A DNA stretch of 64,000 nucleotides, taken from the NCBI GenBank assembly GCA_965370555.1, contig CBDUVB010000001.1:1-64000 (forward strand). Direction: 5' to 3'. Each line of letters begins with the position of its first letter. Positions within the stretch are counted from its first letter, which is position 1. Under the pieces are notes generated by a model, which saw nothing but the letters and a program-made list of their open reading frames with translations, searched no databases and was not told the DNA's origin. This DNA is from JAJOKK01 sp965370555. GTDB taxonomy: Bacteria; Bipolaricaulota; Bipolaricaulia; UBA7950; UBA9294. The translations under genes were made by a program, and so were the position numbers. This document shows positions 23,754-32,271 of the stretch, in pieces.

Positions 23754-24866
23754 ATGCGAAGGATGTTTTTGGGTGTTGTGTTAATTTTGCTAGTGGGGAG
23801 TTTTTCGTCTGTCGCTGGGACTGCCGGTGATGAACTCAAGGGTTTTGGATTCGCTGGTCCGCTGATCGGTCTCTTCTCCCTCGACCTGGAAGAAGTGAAT
23901 GACATCCTTATCGATGCAGGGTATGCACCGATCAGCGAGCAATTGTTCACATTCGGTGGAGGAGGAGTCGGTGGTGTCATCGGTGGGTTTTCTCTCGGTG
24001 GACACGGATGGGGAGGTTCGGTCACTTCTCTTTTAGGAGAGAAGCAGGTTGAGTTATCCCTTGGATTTGGAGGGATGGATCTCGCATATGTTGTCGGGGG
24101 AAACGAACGGTCGCTTCTGGCCTTTGGCGTTGTCATCGGAGGGGGAAGCGCGGAATTGATATTGCGTGATCACTTCCCGGAGAGCTTCGAAGCTGCGATC
24201 AGCGACCCAACTACGACTACTCTCAGTCAGGGATTCTTTGCATTGGAGCCATATGTGAGATTTCAGGTACAACCTCTCTCCTGGCTTGGGTTCAAGCTCC
24301 AACTTGGATACTTGTTCTCTTTCCCCGGAGAGTGGGAAGAAGGTGAACGCTCAATCCCTGGACCTTCGCTCAATCTGAGCGGCCCCTTTGTGGGGATCGC
24401 TCTTACCTTCGGTGGAATCGGAAGGGCTGATATGGAGGAGGCGGTCAAGGAGTCAGTGCAAGAGTTCTTGCAAGAAGAAGGTTTCGGCGATGACCCCGAG
24501 GTGAGTAACGCCACGCTCGTTTCCCAGGCGTTGGTGGCTTTGCACAATGGGGACCTAGAAATACTCGAACCGCTTCTCGCGCAGGATGTCTCATGGGTTA
24601 GCCCAGACGATTTCCTCGCCTGGAGTGGAACATGGGTGGGGAAGGATGTCTTCATATCTTTCCTGCAAACAGAGCTTACAAGTGAGGATCTTACGACTCC
24701 GTCCCGCCCCAGCTTAGAGATCGATAGGACTTTCCCATCGTCAGATGAGGTGGTCGTGAAGTGGCACCTTGTCCCAACTGAAGAAGGAGAAACTGTCGTC
24801 TACGGAGTGACCATCTGCCGCGTTGTCGATGGGCTCATCACTTCAGGGCGCGACTATAGGAATTGA
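23754..24866 (+). CDS. exported protein with C-terminal NTF2/SnoaL-like domain
   Basis: The 370-aa product begins at ATG 23754, 5 nt after GAGGAGGT. Residues 5-25 are a signal peptide. The central part (about 30-230) is very rich in glycine and aromatic strands (GGGGVGGVIGGFSLGGHGWG) and has the look of a beta-barrel or a repetitive surface protein. The C-terminal 120 residues (NATLVSQALVALHNGDLEIL, then VSWVSPDDFLAW and VVVKWHLVPTEEGE) match the SnoaL/NTF2 fold, a small-ligand pocket. It follows the PKD lipoprotein by 41 nt and is probably in the same operon. Confidence 0.6.
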   Translation: MRRMFLGVVLILLVGSFSSVAGTAGDELKGFGFAGPLIGLFSLDLEEVNDILIDAGYAPISEQLFTFGGGGVGGVIGGFSLGGHGWGGSVTSLLGEKQVELSLGFGGMDLAYVVGGNERSLLAFGVVIGGGSAELILRDHFPESFEAAISDPTTTTLSQGFFALEPYVRFQVQPLSWLGFKLQLGYLFSFPGEWEEGERSIPGPSLNLSGPFVGIALTFGGIGRADMEEAVKESVQEFLQEEGFGDDPEVSNATLVSQALVALHNGDLEILEPLLAQDVSWVSPDDFLAWSGTWVGKDVFISFLQTELTSEDLTTPSRPSLEIDRTFPSSDEVVVKWHLVPTEEGETVVYGVTICRVVDGLITSGRDYRN

Positions 24867-25117
24867 GAGCTGGCGACCACAAAAGGATAAAGGATAAAGG
24901 AATCCCTTGAAATTGACTATCCCCGCAGCAAGACTACGGGGTATTCCGCCAATTTCATTTTGACCTGAAGGTCAAAACCGGGATTTCATTATTTCACCTC
25001 ACCCCGACCCTCTCCTATCAAGGAGAGGGGGATAAGGAAACCCTGTGGCAAGACCACAGGGAATCTCAAGTTGAACACTGACTGACGGCTGGGATCTAAA
25101 GACCGCCGCACGTTCAC
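24867..25117. repeat. 251-bp gap filled with short palindromes
   Basis: Four stems follow one another: CCCCGCAGCAAGACTACGGGG, GACCTGAAGGTC, CCCTCTCCTATCAAGGAGAGGG and CCCTGTGG-CAAGA-CCACAGGG. The CCCTCTCC/GGAGAGGG unit recurs inside the restriction-modification gene at 28474-28512. The gap separates convergent genes, so some stems may also end transcription. Confidence 0.6.
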
Positions 25118-25597
25118 CTAGACCTTCTTTCGCATGAAGATCTGCGCGCCCAGGCGCTCGAACCCGAAACGTTTGTATAGCCTGAGAGCCGGATTGTCAT
25201 CGGCGATATCAAGGAATATTCCTGTCCGGCCCCACTCGCGGGCCAAGCCCTCACAGGCGTTAAGGAGGGCGTGGGCGATCCCCTGGCCGCGAAAAGCTTC
25301 ATCGACGGCAAGGTAGAGGAGATAGACGGTTTCATCGGCATGGGGAAAGACAAACCCGCGCGCGCCTTCCTTCATATCCTTGCAGAAGGCAAAACCCACG
25401 ATCTCATCCTCGATCTCGGCGACGAACCCAGCCCAGTGAGGGCGTATGATTCGCTCTTTCAGCCAGGTCAACACATCCTCCGCGTCAATTCCCTGCCACA
25501 GCGTGGTCGAAACCGGTTCGAACAACTGCGAGAGTCGCACCACTGCCTCCGCGTCGTTGCTGACCATCGCCCGAATATGGTAGCGGTTCTTCGTCAT
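25118..25597 (-). CDS. GNAT N-acetyltransferase
   Basis: The 159-aa single-domain GNAT has VRLSQLF-type N-terminal helices and the acetyl-CoA loop in YLLYLAVDEAFRGQGIAHALL (residues about 93-113, RGQGIA), then DIADDNPALRLYKRFGF, the usual C-terminal motif. It resembles ribosomal-protein or small-amine acetyltransferases; the substrate is unknown. The ATG at 25597 has AGGTGG 8 nt upstream; a GTG four codons earlier overlaps that site. Confidence 0.85.
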   Translation of the reverse strand: MTKNRYHIRAMVSNDAEAVVRLSQLFEPVSTTLWQGIDAEDVLTWLKERIIRPHWAGFVAEIEDEIVGFAFCKDMKEGARGFVFPHADETVYLLYLAVDEAFRGQGIAHALLNACEGLAREWGRTGIFLDIADDNPALRLYKRFGFERLGAQIFMRKKV

Positions 25598-25681
25598 CGA
25601 TCGTTCCACCTTTCTTGCTAATAAGTTCCTGCAACATTAAAGAGAGATCTCTCGGAAAAGTCAAACCGATAGGCACCAATC

Positions 25682-26194
25682 TTAATCCGCATAGGAGGCG
25701 AGGATCTCTCCCATCACGATCATGTGATGATCGTCAGTAAGATAATACTGGTCAAGAATACCAGGGGCGCTGAAGTCCTCTCTCTCCAACTGCTTGCGCA
25801 GGAGGATCCTGCACTCGTAGTGGAGCGTACACTGCGCGATGATCGGGGTTGCGACCTCCTTCCCTTCTATAAGGGTGAGTCCGCAGGAGGCCGCTTTATC
25901 GAGATCGCGCCCCGACTTCGTCCCGCAGAAGAGGAGTTCCTCTTTCAGTTCGCCAGGGGCGGGGACGTTCACGGTGAAGCTCTCCGATGTGAGCAGACAC
26001 CTGTACGTGTAGCGTGACCGGCGAACGAGGACGGTGAAGACCGGTCGGCTCCAAACACGCCCGACCTCGCCCCACCCGATCGTCATCGGATTACCCTTGC
26101 CGTTCTCGTCGCAGGCGACAAGGAACGCGCCACTACCTGAGAGAGCTTCCTGCAACTGATCGATCCCTTTACCCAAAGATGGCACCTTCTTCAT
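25682..26194 (-). CDS. flavin reductase-like FMN-binding protein
   Basis: The 170-aa protein matches the flavin reductase (FMN-binding split-barrel) family: AFLVACDENGKGNPMTIGWGEVGRVWSRPVF, VRRSRYTYRCLLTSESFTVN, LKEELLFCGTKSGRDLDK, and the terminal HHMIVMGEILASY. Such proteins reduce FMN with NAD(P)H or act as small redox flavoproteins. Start overlaps the trmO stop by 4 nt (ATGA), with AAGGAGG 5 nt upstream, so the two are one operon. Confidence 0.88.
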   Translation of the reverse strand: MKKVPSLGKGIDQLQEALSGSGAFLVACDENGKGNPMTIGWGEVGRVWSRPVFTVLVRRSRYTYRCLLTSESFTVNVPAPGELKEELLFCGTKSGRDLDKAASCGLTLIEGKEVATPIIAQCTLHYECRILLRKQLEREDFSAPGILDQYYLTDDHHMIVMGEILASYAD

Positions 26195-26712
26195 TTTTCC
26201 TCCTTCTGCTCGCTGAAGCGACTATCGGCTCGGGGCTCATCGTCCTCATGCAACCGCCCGGCGAGCCACCCGCTACGCCACCCACCACGCGCCTGATCGT
26301 CTTCTTCGAAGACAGGGACGTACGGCTTGATATCGAGAAGCGGGGTCCCGTCGATGATATCAAGATCGAGTATGTAAAGTACCATTCCTTCGATCTTTAC
26401 GAGGCGAACTGTGGAGAGTCCGATCGGATTCGGTCGCCGTGGTGCACGCGTGGCGAATACTCCCCGCTCCATCTCATCGAGGAACGGTTTCACCCGCAGT
26501 GAATAGCCCGTGGACCGATGAAGGTGATAGAGGAGCGTGATGTGACTGAATCCTTCGAGATCGGTGAGCCCCTCTGCATACTCAGGGAAGATCTCGATAC
26601 TCCCCTCGATTCCACGACCGAAGCGCGGTTGGATCGGAACCCCATACGGCTCAGTGAACGGGGAATGGATGATCCCGATCGGGTGATAGTGAACCGTTTC
26701 CATCTCTGCCAT
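26191..26712 (-). CDS. trmO: tRNA (N6-threonylcarbamoyladenosine37) methyltransferase, TrmO/TsaA family
   Basis: The 173-aa protein has the UPF0066 signature: YHPIGIIHSPFTEPYGVPIQP, GFSHITLLYHLHRS, RGVFATRAPRRPNPIGLSTV and LDLDIIDGTPLLDIKPYVP. TrmO uses S-adenosylmethionine to methylate t6A37 in some tRNAs. It is shorter than the Escherichia coli enzyme, matching the common short bacterial form. The C-terminal tail is highly charged. It is divergent from the restriction-modification gene. Confidence 0.9.
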   Translation of the reverse strand: MAEMETVHYHPIGIIHSPFTEPYGVPIQPRFGRGIEGSIEIFPEYAEGLTDLEGFSHITLLYHLHRSTGYSLRVKPFLDEMERGVFATRAPRRPNPIGLSTVRLVKIEGMVLYILDLDIIDGTPLLDIKPYVPVFEEDDQARGGWRSGWLAGRLHEDDEPRADSRFSEQKEEK

Positions 26713-26757
26713 AGCGACATGATATCATAGAACCGCTAATAAAAGGCAAGCGGCGTT

Positions 26758-26786
26758 TTGCGCCCCTATAAAGTATTAGCTATGAT
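26758..26786 (+). promoter_or_regulatory. candidate promoter of the restriction-modification gene
   Basis: TTGCGC (26758-26763), 17 nt, TATGAT (26781-26786), 29 nt before the start at 26816. The -10 is good and the -35 is weak. Confidence 0.4.
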
Positions 26787-26815
26787 GGTGTAGAACTTGA
26801 AGAGGAGAATAACGA

Positions 26816-29773
26816 ATGCCGACACCGCAGGAAGTCATCGATCTGATCGAACGGTTCAAATGCAATCGGGAAGCCTACCTCTCCAATGAGTACAACGAAG
26901 CGCAGGTGCGCCTCGAACTGATTAACCCATTCTTCAAGGCCCTCGGCTGGGACATGTACAACGAAGCAGGCTACGCCGAGGCGTACAAGGACGTCGTGCA
27001 TGAAGACGCGATCAAGATCGGCGGGGCGACCAAGGCCCCGGACTACGCATTCCGCATCGGTGGTGTACGCAAGTTCTTCGTCGAGGCGAAGCGCCCCGGT
27101 GTGAACATCAAGAACGATCCTGAACCAGCATACCAGCTCCGCCGCTATGCCTGGTCGGCCAAGCTCCCGCTCTCCATCCTTACCGACTTCGAGGAGTTCG
27201 CGGTCTATGACTGCCGGGTGACGCCAAACAAGGAAGACAAGGCGTCCACCGCACGGACGATCTACCTGCGATTTGAGGAGTACGAGGACCGCTGGGACGA
27301 GATCGCGTCGATCTTCTCGCAGGGCGCGATCCCTAAGGGTTCGTTCGATAGGTACGCAGAGTCGGCCAAGAAGAAGCGCGGCACCGCAGAGGTGGACGAT
27401 GCTTTCCTAAAGGAGATCGAGACTTGGCGCGATCTCTTTGCGCGGAACATCGCCCTGCGTAACCCGAGCCTCTCCACACGCGAGCTCAACTATGCCGTGC
27501 AACGGACGGTCGATCGGATCATCTTCCTACGCATCTGCGAGGATCGGGGGATCGAGACCTATGGTCAACTCAGGGCCTTGCAGAACGGGACGCGGGCTTA
27601 CGAGCGCCTCTGTCAGATCTTCCGTCGCGCCGATGAGCGGTACAACTCCGGCCTGTTCCACTTCACTGCGGAGAAGAAGCGCACCGATCCACCCGATGAC
27701 CTTACGCTCAATCTCACGATCGACGACAAGGTGTTGAAGGAGATCTTCAAGGGCCTTTACTATCCCGAAAGCCCATTTGAGTTCTCCGTCCTTCCCGCCG
27801 ACATCCTCGGCCACATCTACGAGCAGTTCCTCGGCAAGGTGATACGGTTGACACCGGGCCATCGCGCCAAGGTGGAGGACAAGCCAGAGGTCAAGAAGGC
27901 CGGTGGCGTCTACTACACCCCCACCTATATCGTCGACTACATCGTGAAAAACACCGTGGGAAAGCTCCTTGAGAGGAACACCCCAACCAAAGTGGCAAAG
28001 ATCAGGGTGCTCGATCCCGCCTGCGGCTCCGGGTCGTTCCTCCTCGGTGCATACCAGTATCTCCTCGACTGGCATCAGGAATGGTACGCAAAGCACGATC
28101 CGCAGAAACACGCCAAAGGACGATCACCCAAAGTCTATCAAGGCCGCGGTGGCGAGTGGCGACTGACCACAGCCGAGAAAAAGCGCATCCTGCTCAACAA
28201 CATCTATGGCGTGGACATTGACACCCAGGCAGTTGAGGTGACCAAGCTCTCGCTCCTCTTGAAGGTCCTCGAAGGGGAGAGTTCCGAGACATTGGGGAAG
28301 ACTCTCCGGATGTTTCACGAACGTGCCCTGCCCGATCTCGGCGAGAACATCAAGTGCGGCAACTCTTTGATTGGCCCTGACTTCTACGAAGGAAAGCAGC
28401 TAAGCCTACTCGATGACGAAGAGCGCTATCGCATCAACGCCTTCGATTGGAACGCCGAGTTTCCCGAGGTATTCACACCCTCTCCTGCTGGGAGAGGGCA
28501 GGGTGAGGGTAATGGTTTCGATGCCGTGATTGGAAATCCGCCGTGGGGTGGAGATATTGATCGCCCTATTGACTATTACCATTTGAGGTATCCGTTTAGT
28601 ACCCAAGAACACACTGACAGCTTTAAGCTGTTCATTGATTCTAGTCTTCGCCTCGCAAAGGAGGGAGGGCTAGTATCTATGATCGTTCCGAATACACTTC
28701 TACAGCAACGACGTATAAGAGACGTGAGACGACTTCTACTCCAAGAGCGCATCCATTCTCTTGTTGATTTGGGTGAAGATGTTTTTGCTGGAGTTGTCGC
28801 ACCGGCGTGTGTCTTCGTTGTTCAGCGCGTACCACCCGTTTGCGACCACAGGGTGGTACTTATGCTCCTCCGTACCTTATCCGCTCAGGAGCGAGTCGAA
28901 GCAATAGCCAGCTACTCAGGAAGAGATTCTCACAGTCGGCTTGTGCTGCAAGAGGATTTCAAACGAGACCCAGACCTCTCATTCCTAGCAGAAGACACAC
29001 GCCCAACAGCACACGTCGTTCCTCTGGGAGAGTTTCCCTTTCTCCAGTGCAAAGACGCTGGCATCAATTACCAGCGAGTAGGAGTAGGAATGAAGGAAAA
29101 AGGAAGAAGCGATCTGTCAAAGCGATTGTTGTATGAAGGGAGCCGCCAGTCACCCAATGATATGATGTATTGGAAGGGATCGGATATCGACCGTTATTGG
29201 GTTGCTGAATCAACCTCGCGGTTCTGCCGGACTCATTACAGTGGCTTCCTCCGTCCGAACGAAGTGGTTCGCCTGAACAAAGAGGTCTATGGACAAGCCC
29301 CCAAGATTCTTCTTAGGCAGACCGCTGACCACATAATCGCAGCGATCGATAAGCGAGGTATATGGTTTGGGCGCAGTATTATCACTGTTATTTCAGTAAG
29401 CCAGACTGAATATGTTCTCAAGTATTTCCTTGGCATTCTGAACTCCAAGTACTTCAGATGGCTCTACCAGAGAATCGTCCATGAGCGGGGGCGTGTGTTT
29501 GCCCAAGTGAAACTGTCAAAACTGAAGCAACTCCCCATCCGCACCATCGACTTCTCTGACCTCACCGACAAAGCCAACCATGACCGGATGGTCGAACTTG
29601 TCGAGACGATGCTTAAGCTGCACAAACACTTAGCCGCGACGAAAACGAACCATGAAAAGACCGCAATCCAGCGCCAGATCAACGTAACTGACAAGCAGAT
29701 TGACCAACTTGTCTACGAACTCTACGGTCTCACGGAGGAGGAGATCGGCATTATCGAGGAGGGGACGAAGTGA
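26816..29773 (+). CDS. single-chain Eco57I-like restriction-modification enzyme (type IIG/IIL)
   Basis: The 985-aa protein joins nuclease, adenine methyltransferase and target recognition. Residues 55-130 hold a PD-(D/E)XK-like region (APDYAFRIGGVRKFFVEAKRPG). The methyltransferase core follows with GGVYYTPTYIVDYIVKN, motif I LDPACGSGSFLLGAYQ (about 397-412) and motif IV GNPPWGG (about 577-583). The C-terminal 350 residues are the recognition domain, ending in coiled-coil TDKQIDQLVYELYGLTEEE. It would methylate one strand or both at a non-palindromic site and cut unmodified DNA. A GC-rich repeat sits in frame just before motif IV. No separate partner gene is needed. Confidence 0.92.
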   Translation: MPTPQEVIDLIERFKCNREAYLSNEYNEAQVRLELINPFFKALGWDMYNEAGYAEAYKDVVHEDAIKIGGATKAPDYAFRIGGVRKFFVEAKRPGVNIKNDPEPAYQLRRYAWSAKLPLSILTDFEEFAVYDCRVTPNKEDKASTARTIYLRFEEYEDRWDEIASIFSQGAIPKGSFDRYAESAKKKRGTAEVDDAFLKEIETWRDLFARNIALRNPSLSTRELNYAVQRTVDRIIFLRICEDRGIETYGQLRALQNGTRAYERLCQIFRRADERYNSGLFHFTAEKKRTDPPDDLTLNLTIDDKVLKEIFKGLYYPESPFEFSVLPADILGHIYEQFLGKVIRLTPGHRAKVEDKPEVKKAGGVYYTPTYIVDYIVKNTVGKLLERNTPTKVAKIRVLDPACGSGSFLLGAYQYLLDWHQEWYAKHDPQKHAKGRSPKVYQGRGGEWRLTTAEKKRILLNNIYGVDIDTQAVEVTKLSLLLKVLEGESSETLGKTLRMFHERALPDLGENIKCGNSLIGPDFYEGKQLSLLDDEERYRINAFDWNAEFPEVFTPSPAGRGQGEGNGFDAVIGNPPWGGDIDRPIDYYHLRYPFSTQEHTDSFKLFIDSSLRLAKEGGLVSMIVPNTLLQQRRIRDVRRLLLQERIHSLVDLGEDVFAGVVAPACVFVVQRVPPVCDHRVVLMLLRTLSAQERVEAIASYSGRDSHSRLVLQEDFKRDPDLSFLAEDTRPTAHVVPLGEFPFLQCKDAGINYQRVGVGMKEKGRSDLSKRLLYEGSRQSPNDMMYWKGSDIDRYWVAESTSRFCRTHYSGFLRPNEVVRLNKEVYGQAPKILLRQTADHIIAAIDKRGIWFGRSIITVISVSQTEYVLKYFLGILNSKYFRWLYQRIVHERGRVFAQVKLSKLKQLPIRTIDFSDLTDKANHDRMVELVETMLKLHKHLAATKTNHEKTAIQRQINVTDKQIDQLVYELYGLTEEEIGIIEEGTK
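28474..28512. repeat. in-frame intragenic CCCTCTCC palindrome
   Basis: The stretch ACACCCTCTCCTGCTGGGAG and the following GGCAGGGTGAGGGTAA encodes TPSPAGRGQGEGN between PEVF and GFDAVIGNPPW. The same CCCTCTCC...GGAGAGGG core is non-coding at 25008-25031, so an extragenic palindrome has inserted here without breaking the frame. Confidence 0.7.
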
Positions 29774-29967
29774 GCACTTTGCTTGAGGGGCTGAGTGTAT
29801 TGCAAACGGGAGAAGGCGGCACAACCAGGATGCACGGATCCTCTTGGGAGAACCCAGACGCGCACCGTGTCGTGGATGAAGTAGGGTGCTGGAGTTGTTC
29901 TTGTTCCAGCACGGGAGGCACGGGCAGCGAGAAAGGAGATGTGCTGGATGGATTGGAATTGGAGTAG
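29770..29967 (+). CDS. possible 65-aa ORF coupled to the restriction-modification gene
   Basis: A GTG at 29770 overlaps the upstream stop as GTGA. The product (MSTLLEGLSVLQTGEGGTTR and onward, with a WSCSCSS stretch) matches nothing known. The overlap with the start of the next gene (29948) and lack of a ribosome site leave it doubtful. Confidence 0.2.
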   Translation: MSTLLEGLSVLQTGEGGTTRMHGSSWENPDAHRVVDEVGCWSCSCSSTGGTGSEKGDVLDGLELE

Positions 29968-30478
29968 TGTGGTTCTTGTGGTGCTTGCGCCGCTGGCGGG
30001 CGGTGTTGTTGGCTTTGGCGTCTGGTTCCTGCAATCACGGATCGACAAGATTCAGCACGCCCGGGAGCGTCTGCAGGATGAGAGGCGCAAGGTGTACACG
30101 GACGTCCTAGATCCATTCATCCGCATTTTCACGGGAATAAAGAAGCCCCAAGAGACTCAAAAGGCCATGAAGCAAATCGTTTCATATGCGTACAAGAAAG
30201 CGGCCATCGAGTTCAACATCATTGGCGCGGACAACGTAGTCAAGGCGTTTAACGAATTGATGCAGTACATCTACGAGACCGAAGAAGATGAAAGCGGAAA
30301 CCCGGTTGAGACCATGCTTCGGTGGGGGAGGGTTCTTTTGGCGATGCGCAAGAGCGTGGGCGATCCAGCAACGAAACTGACAGAAATAGACATGCTGCAA
30401 AGCCAGATCAAAGGCTTGAATGCTTGGATCCAGCAAGGGGAGAAACCGAAGCCCCAAGATGTGCAGAAACCGGACTAG
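29948..30478 (+). CDS. membrane-anchored helical protein, function unknown
   Basis: The 176-aa protein starts at ATG 29948, 9 nt after AAAGGAG; an ATG at 29939 directly abuts that site and is unlikely. Residues 5-27 (WSSVVLVVLAPLAGGVVGFGVW) form a membrane anchor, followed by a long coiled, charged region (SRIDKIQHARERLQDERRKV) and a helical cytoplasmic domain. The layout recalls small accessory membrane proteins near defence genes, but no family is recognised. It probably shares the transcript of the restriction-modification gene. Confidence 0.6.
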   Translation: MDWNWSSVVLVVLAPLAGGVVGFGVWFLQSRIDKIQHARERLQDERRKVYTDVLDPFIRIFTGIKKPQETQKAMKQIVSYAYKKAAIEFNIIGADNVVKAFNELMQYIYETEEDESGNPVETMLRWGRVLLAMRKSVGDPATKLTEIDMLQSQIKGLNAWIQQGEKPKPQDVQKPD

Positions 30479-30559
30479 CTGCGGGTATTTCAGAAACGTA
30501 CACCATAATTGCTGAAGGAGCAGTCTGAAACAAGGGTTGCGACACTCGAATTCGCCCCC

Positions 30560-30922
30560 TTACATCTCTGGCCTATCCTGTATCTTTTGCATCCACCCGA
30601 GCGACTTGTTACGGAACCATCCATTGCCAAGTGTTAAATAGGTGGCAAATACGAAGTTAGAGAGGCAAATGATGACGCGGTACCCTGCGGCAATCTCTGC
30701 CACAGACACAAGTTGGAACATCAACAGCAGTAGTAGGCCATGGAGTAGCAGGAATCTTCCCCAACTCCTGTCCCCGCGCTTGACTTGTACTGGGACACCC
30801 TGCGCGAAGTATTTGGTCCAGAACTGCCTGGCGATGGCGTACAGCACAACAAATACGATCGTACCCTGCACGCCCAGGAACGCAATGGAGTCCGGCTGCT
30901 TCAGCATAGACGTGTAATCCAT
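30560..30922 (-). CDS. small integral membrane protein, function unknown
   Basis: The 120-aa protein has three predicted membrane helices: IAFLGVQGTIVFVVLYAIAR (about 13-32), FLLLHGLLLLLMFQLVSVAE (about 57-76) and VIICLSNFVFATYLTLG (about 83-99), separated by a basic loop (VKRGDRSWGR). ATG 30922 follows AAGGAGG. It is convergent with the gene at 29948. I recognise no family. Confidence 0.6.
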   Translation of the reverse strand: MDYTSMLKQPDSIAFLGVQGTIVFVVLYAIARQFWTKYFAQGVPVQVKRGDRSWGRFLLLHGLLLLLMFQLVSVAEIAAGYRVIICLSNFVFATYLTLGNGWFRNKSLGWMQKIQDRPEM

Positions 30923-31196
30923 TCGTCCCTCCTTGTTATCATTCTACTCCTCTTACGATCTTGCGTAGGCATTGGGGTCTACCATTCAATTTATACGGTG
31001 ACGGACATACCGTTGTCAAGCGGGTCAGGGTCTTCGTTTTTGGTTCCTCACGCTCCAGGCAAGGTACGGGGTGGTTATAAGAGGCACTCCTCTCGAGATA
31101 TTACTGTGCGTAAAAATCAAGCATCATTACCGTGACGTCTCTGCCAACCAGGCAGAAGAACCGCATTCCCTTTTTCTTGGGGCTGGGGTCAGAGCT
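30923..31196. other. gap with a GGGTCAG-type motif, no gene seen
   Basis: Around 31019-31045 stands GCGGGTCAGGGTCTTCGTTTTTGG, the first of three related motifs in this gap (the others at about 31187 and 31421). No coding frame is supported. Confidence 0.4.
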
Positions 31197-31285
31197 TTAT
31201 TTTTGGTGTTTCTCTGACAGCCGATCCACGACAACGCTAACGGCATCATAGAGCAACAAGCGAAGAGAGTCGGAGCTACACTTGA
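31197..31285 (-). pseudogene. C-terminal remnant of a transposase-like gene
   Basis: On the minus strand a short frame reads SDSLRLLLYDAVSVVVDRLS then EKHQK and TAA at 31197. It is followed at once by AGCTCTGACCCC. This end, a stop codon running into the GGGTCAG motif, is shared with the remnant at 31433. I associate such ends with REP-associated Y1 transposase genes; that identity is inference from context, since only about 25 residues remain. Confidence 0.3.
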
Positions 31286-31432
31286 CACTTAGTGTTGTGC
31301 TGCAAGATATTTTCTAGCTCCCAGAGTTATTGGTCTGACGCCAACTGCATTTGCGCAGCTTGGAAGGTGTGCGTAGAATCATAAGTATCGATTTAAGACA
31401 GAAAAAGGGGTCAAGAGGCAGGGGTCAGGTCT

Positions 31433-31640
31433 TTATTCTTGGTGTTTTTTCACCTCAGCGGTGTGGTTCGCGATGAAGCTGATGGTGGAGTAGTCTTGCC
31501 CCATGAACTCAGTCATCTCTTTGAGCCTATGCTAGCGAACGTGAACGGCCCGGTAAATCTGCTCGTTGGAAAGGAATCCCGAACGGATTGACTCAATTAC
31601 TTCAACAGTCTCCTCATGGCCGTCCAATCGTGCTATAATC
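31433..31640 (-). pseudogene. second transposase-like remnant with an internal stop
   Basis: The frame reads MIIARLDGHEETVEVIESIR, then SGFLSNEQIYRAVHVR, a TAG, and continues as RLKEMTEFMGQDYSTISFIA through NHTAEVKKHQE to TAA at 31433, followed by AGACCTGACCCC. The in-frame stop and short length mark it as broken. The shared KHQ-stop-GACCTGACCCC end links it to the remnant at 31197. It abuts the restriction-modification remnant at 31651. Confidence 0.35.
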
Positions 31641-31650
31641 ATAGATAGGT

Positions 31651-31766
31651 CACAACGCCAGATCGGCGCGACCGACAGAAAGATCAACCAGTTGGTCTAC
31701 AAGCTCTACGACCTAACACACGAGGAACTCGGAAGCGTGGAGGAGAGAACAGGAAAGAGCCGATGA
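31651..31766 (+). pseudogene. C-terminal remnant of a second Eco57I-like restriction-modification gene
   Basis: The stretch encodes QRQIGATDRKINQLVYKLYD and LTHEELGSVEERTGKSR. It aligns residue for residue with the end of the intact enzyme at 26816 (QRQINVTDKQIDQLVYELYG, LTEEEIGIIEEGTK). The similarity stops abruptly upstream, where the transposase-like remnant begins, so the rest was deleted or replaced. The remnant's stop overlaps the hicA start (ATGA), showing that hicAB once followed a full gene. Confidence 0.7.
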
Positions 31767-32017
31767 GAAAACACAAGCTACTTGATAAAGCTCTCAGTCG
31801 ACCAAGCAATCTCCGATTTAGTGAGATGGTTGCGCTAATTGAGGCATTCGGGTTCCATCTGTCGCGAGTCAGCGGGAGTCATCACATCTTTGTTCACCCG
31901 ACAGTTCGAGAATTGATGAATATCCAAGATGTGAACGGAGGTGTAAAACCCTACCAAGTTCGTCAATTTCTGCGGCTGGTGGAGCGCTATAATCTCAGCA
32001 TAGGAGGTGAATCGTGA
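31763..32017 (+). CDS. hicA: HicA-type mRNA interferase toxin
   Basis: The 84-aa protein matches the HicA/YcfA fold of a double-stranded-RNA-binding type: LRFSEMVALIEAFGFHLSRVSGSHH, where the His of GSHHIFVHP is the catalytic residue, and a basic, helical C-terminus (KPYQVRQFLRLVERYNL). It carries an extra N-terminal stretch (RKHKLLDKALSRPSN) compared with the shortest HicA proteins. HicA cleaves mRNA and is held by HicB, whose gene overlaps by 4 nt. Confidence 0.88.
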   Translation: MRKHKLLDKALSRPSNLRFSEMVALIEAFGFHLSRVSGSHHIFVHPTVRELMNIQDVNGGVKPYQVRQFLRLVERYNLSIGGES

Positions 32018-32235
32018 AGGACTATCACATCAATATCTTTTACAGCGAAGAAGATGGCGGGTATATCGCCGATATCCCTGATTTGGAAGCCTGTTCAGCC
32101 TTCGGAAGCACGCCGGATGAGGCACTGAAACAGGTCGAACTTGCTAAGATCGCTTGGCTTGAGGCAGCCCGCGATGAGGGTAAATCCATTCCACAACCCA
32201 AATACAAGCCAGTGATCTACCAGGTTACAGCCTGA
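32014..32235 (+). CDS. hicB: HicB-type antitoxin
   Basis: The 73-aa protein has the HicB partial RNase-H fold: DYHINIFYSEEDGGYIADIPDLEACSAFG, then TPDEALKQVELAKIAWLEAARDEGKSIPQPKY. It is the short form without a C-terminal DNA-binding helix-turn-helix, so self-repression may need HicA or another factor. Start is GTG 32014 in a GTGA overlap with hicA, after AGGAGGTG. Confidence 0.9.
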   Translation: MKDYHINIFYSEEDGGYIADIPDLEACSAFGSTPDEALKQVELAKIAWLEAARDEGKSIPQPKYKPVIYQVTA

Positions 32236-32271
32236 CGCCGCCTTAGATGTGTGAGCAAAGGAGGCGTTCCA

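Noticed and set aside
30923..31196. Riboswitch or small RNA in the gap after the membrane protein
   Set aside because: No conserved riboswitch core or terminator-ended structure could be recognised.
31566..31766. Complete 66-aa gene
   Set aside because: Only the last 38 residues are meaningful (restriction-modification remnant); the first part is antisense to the transposase-like remnant.
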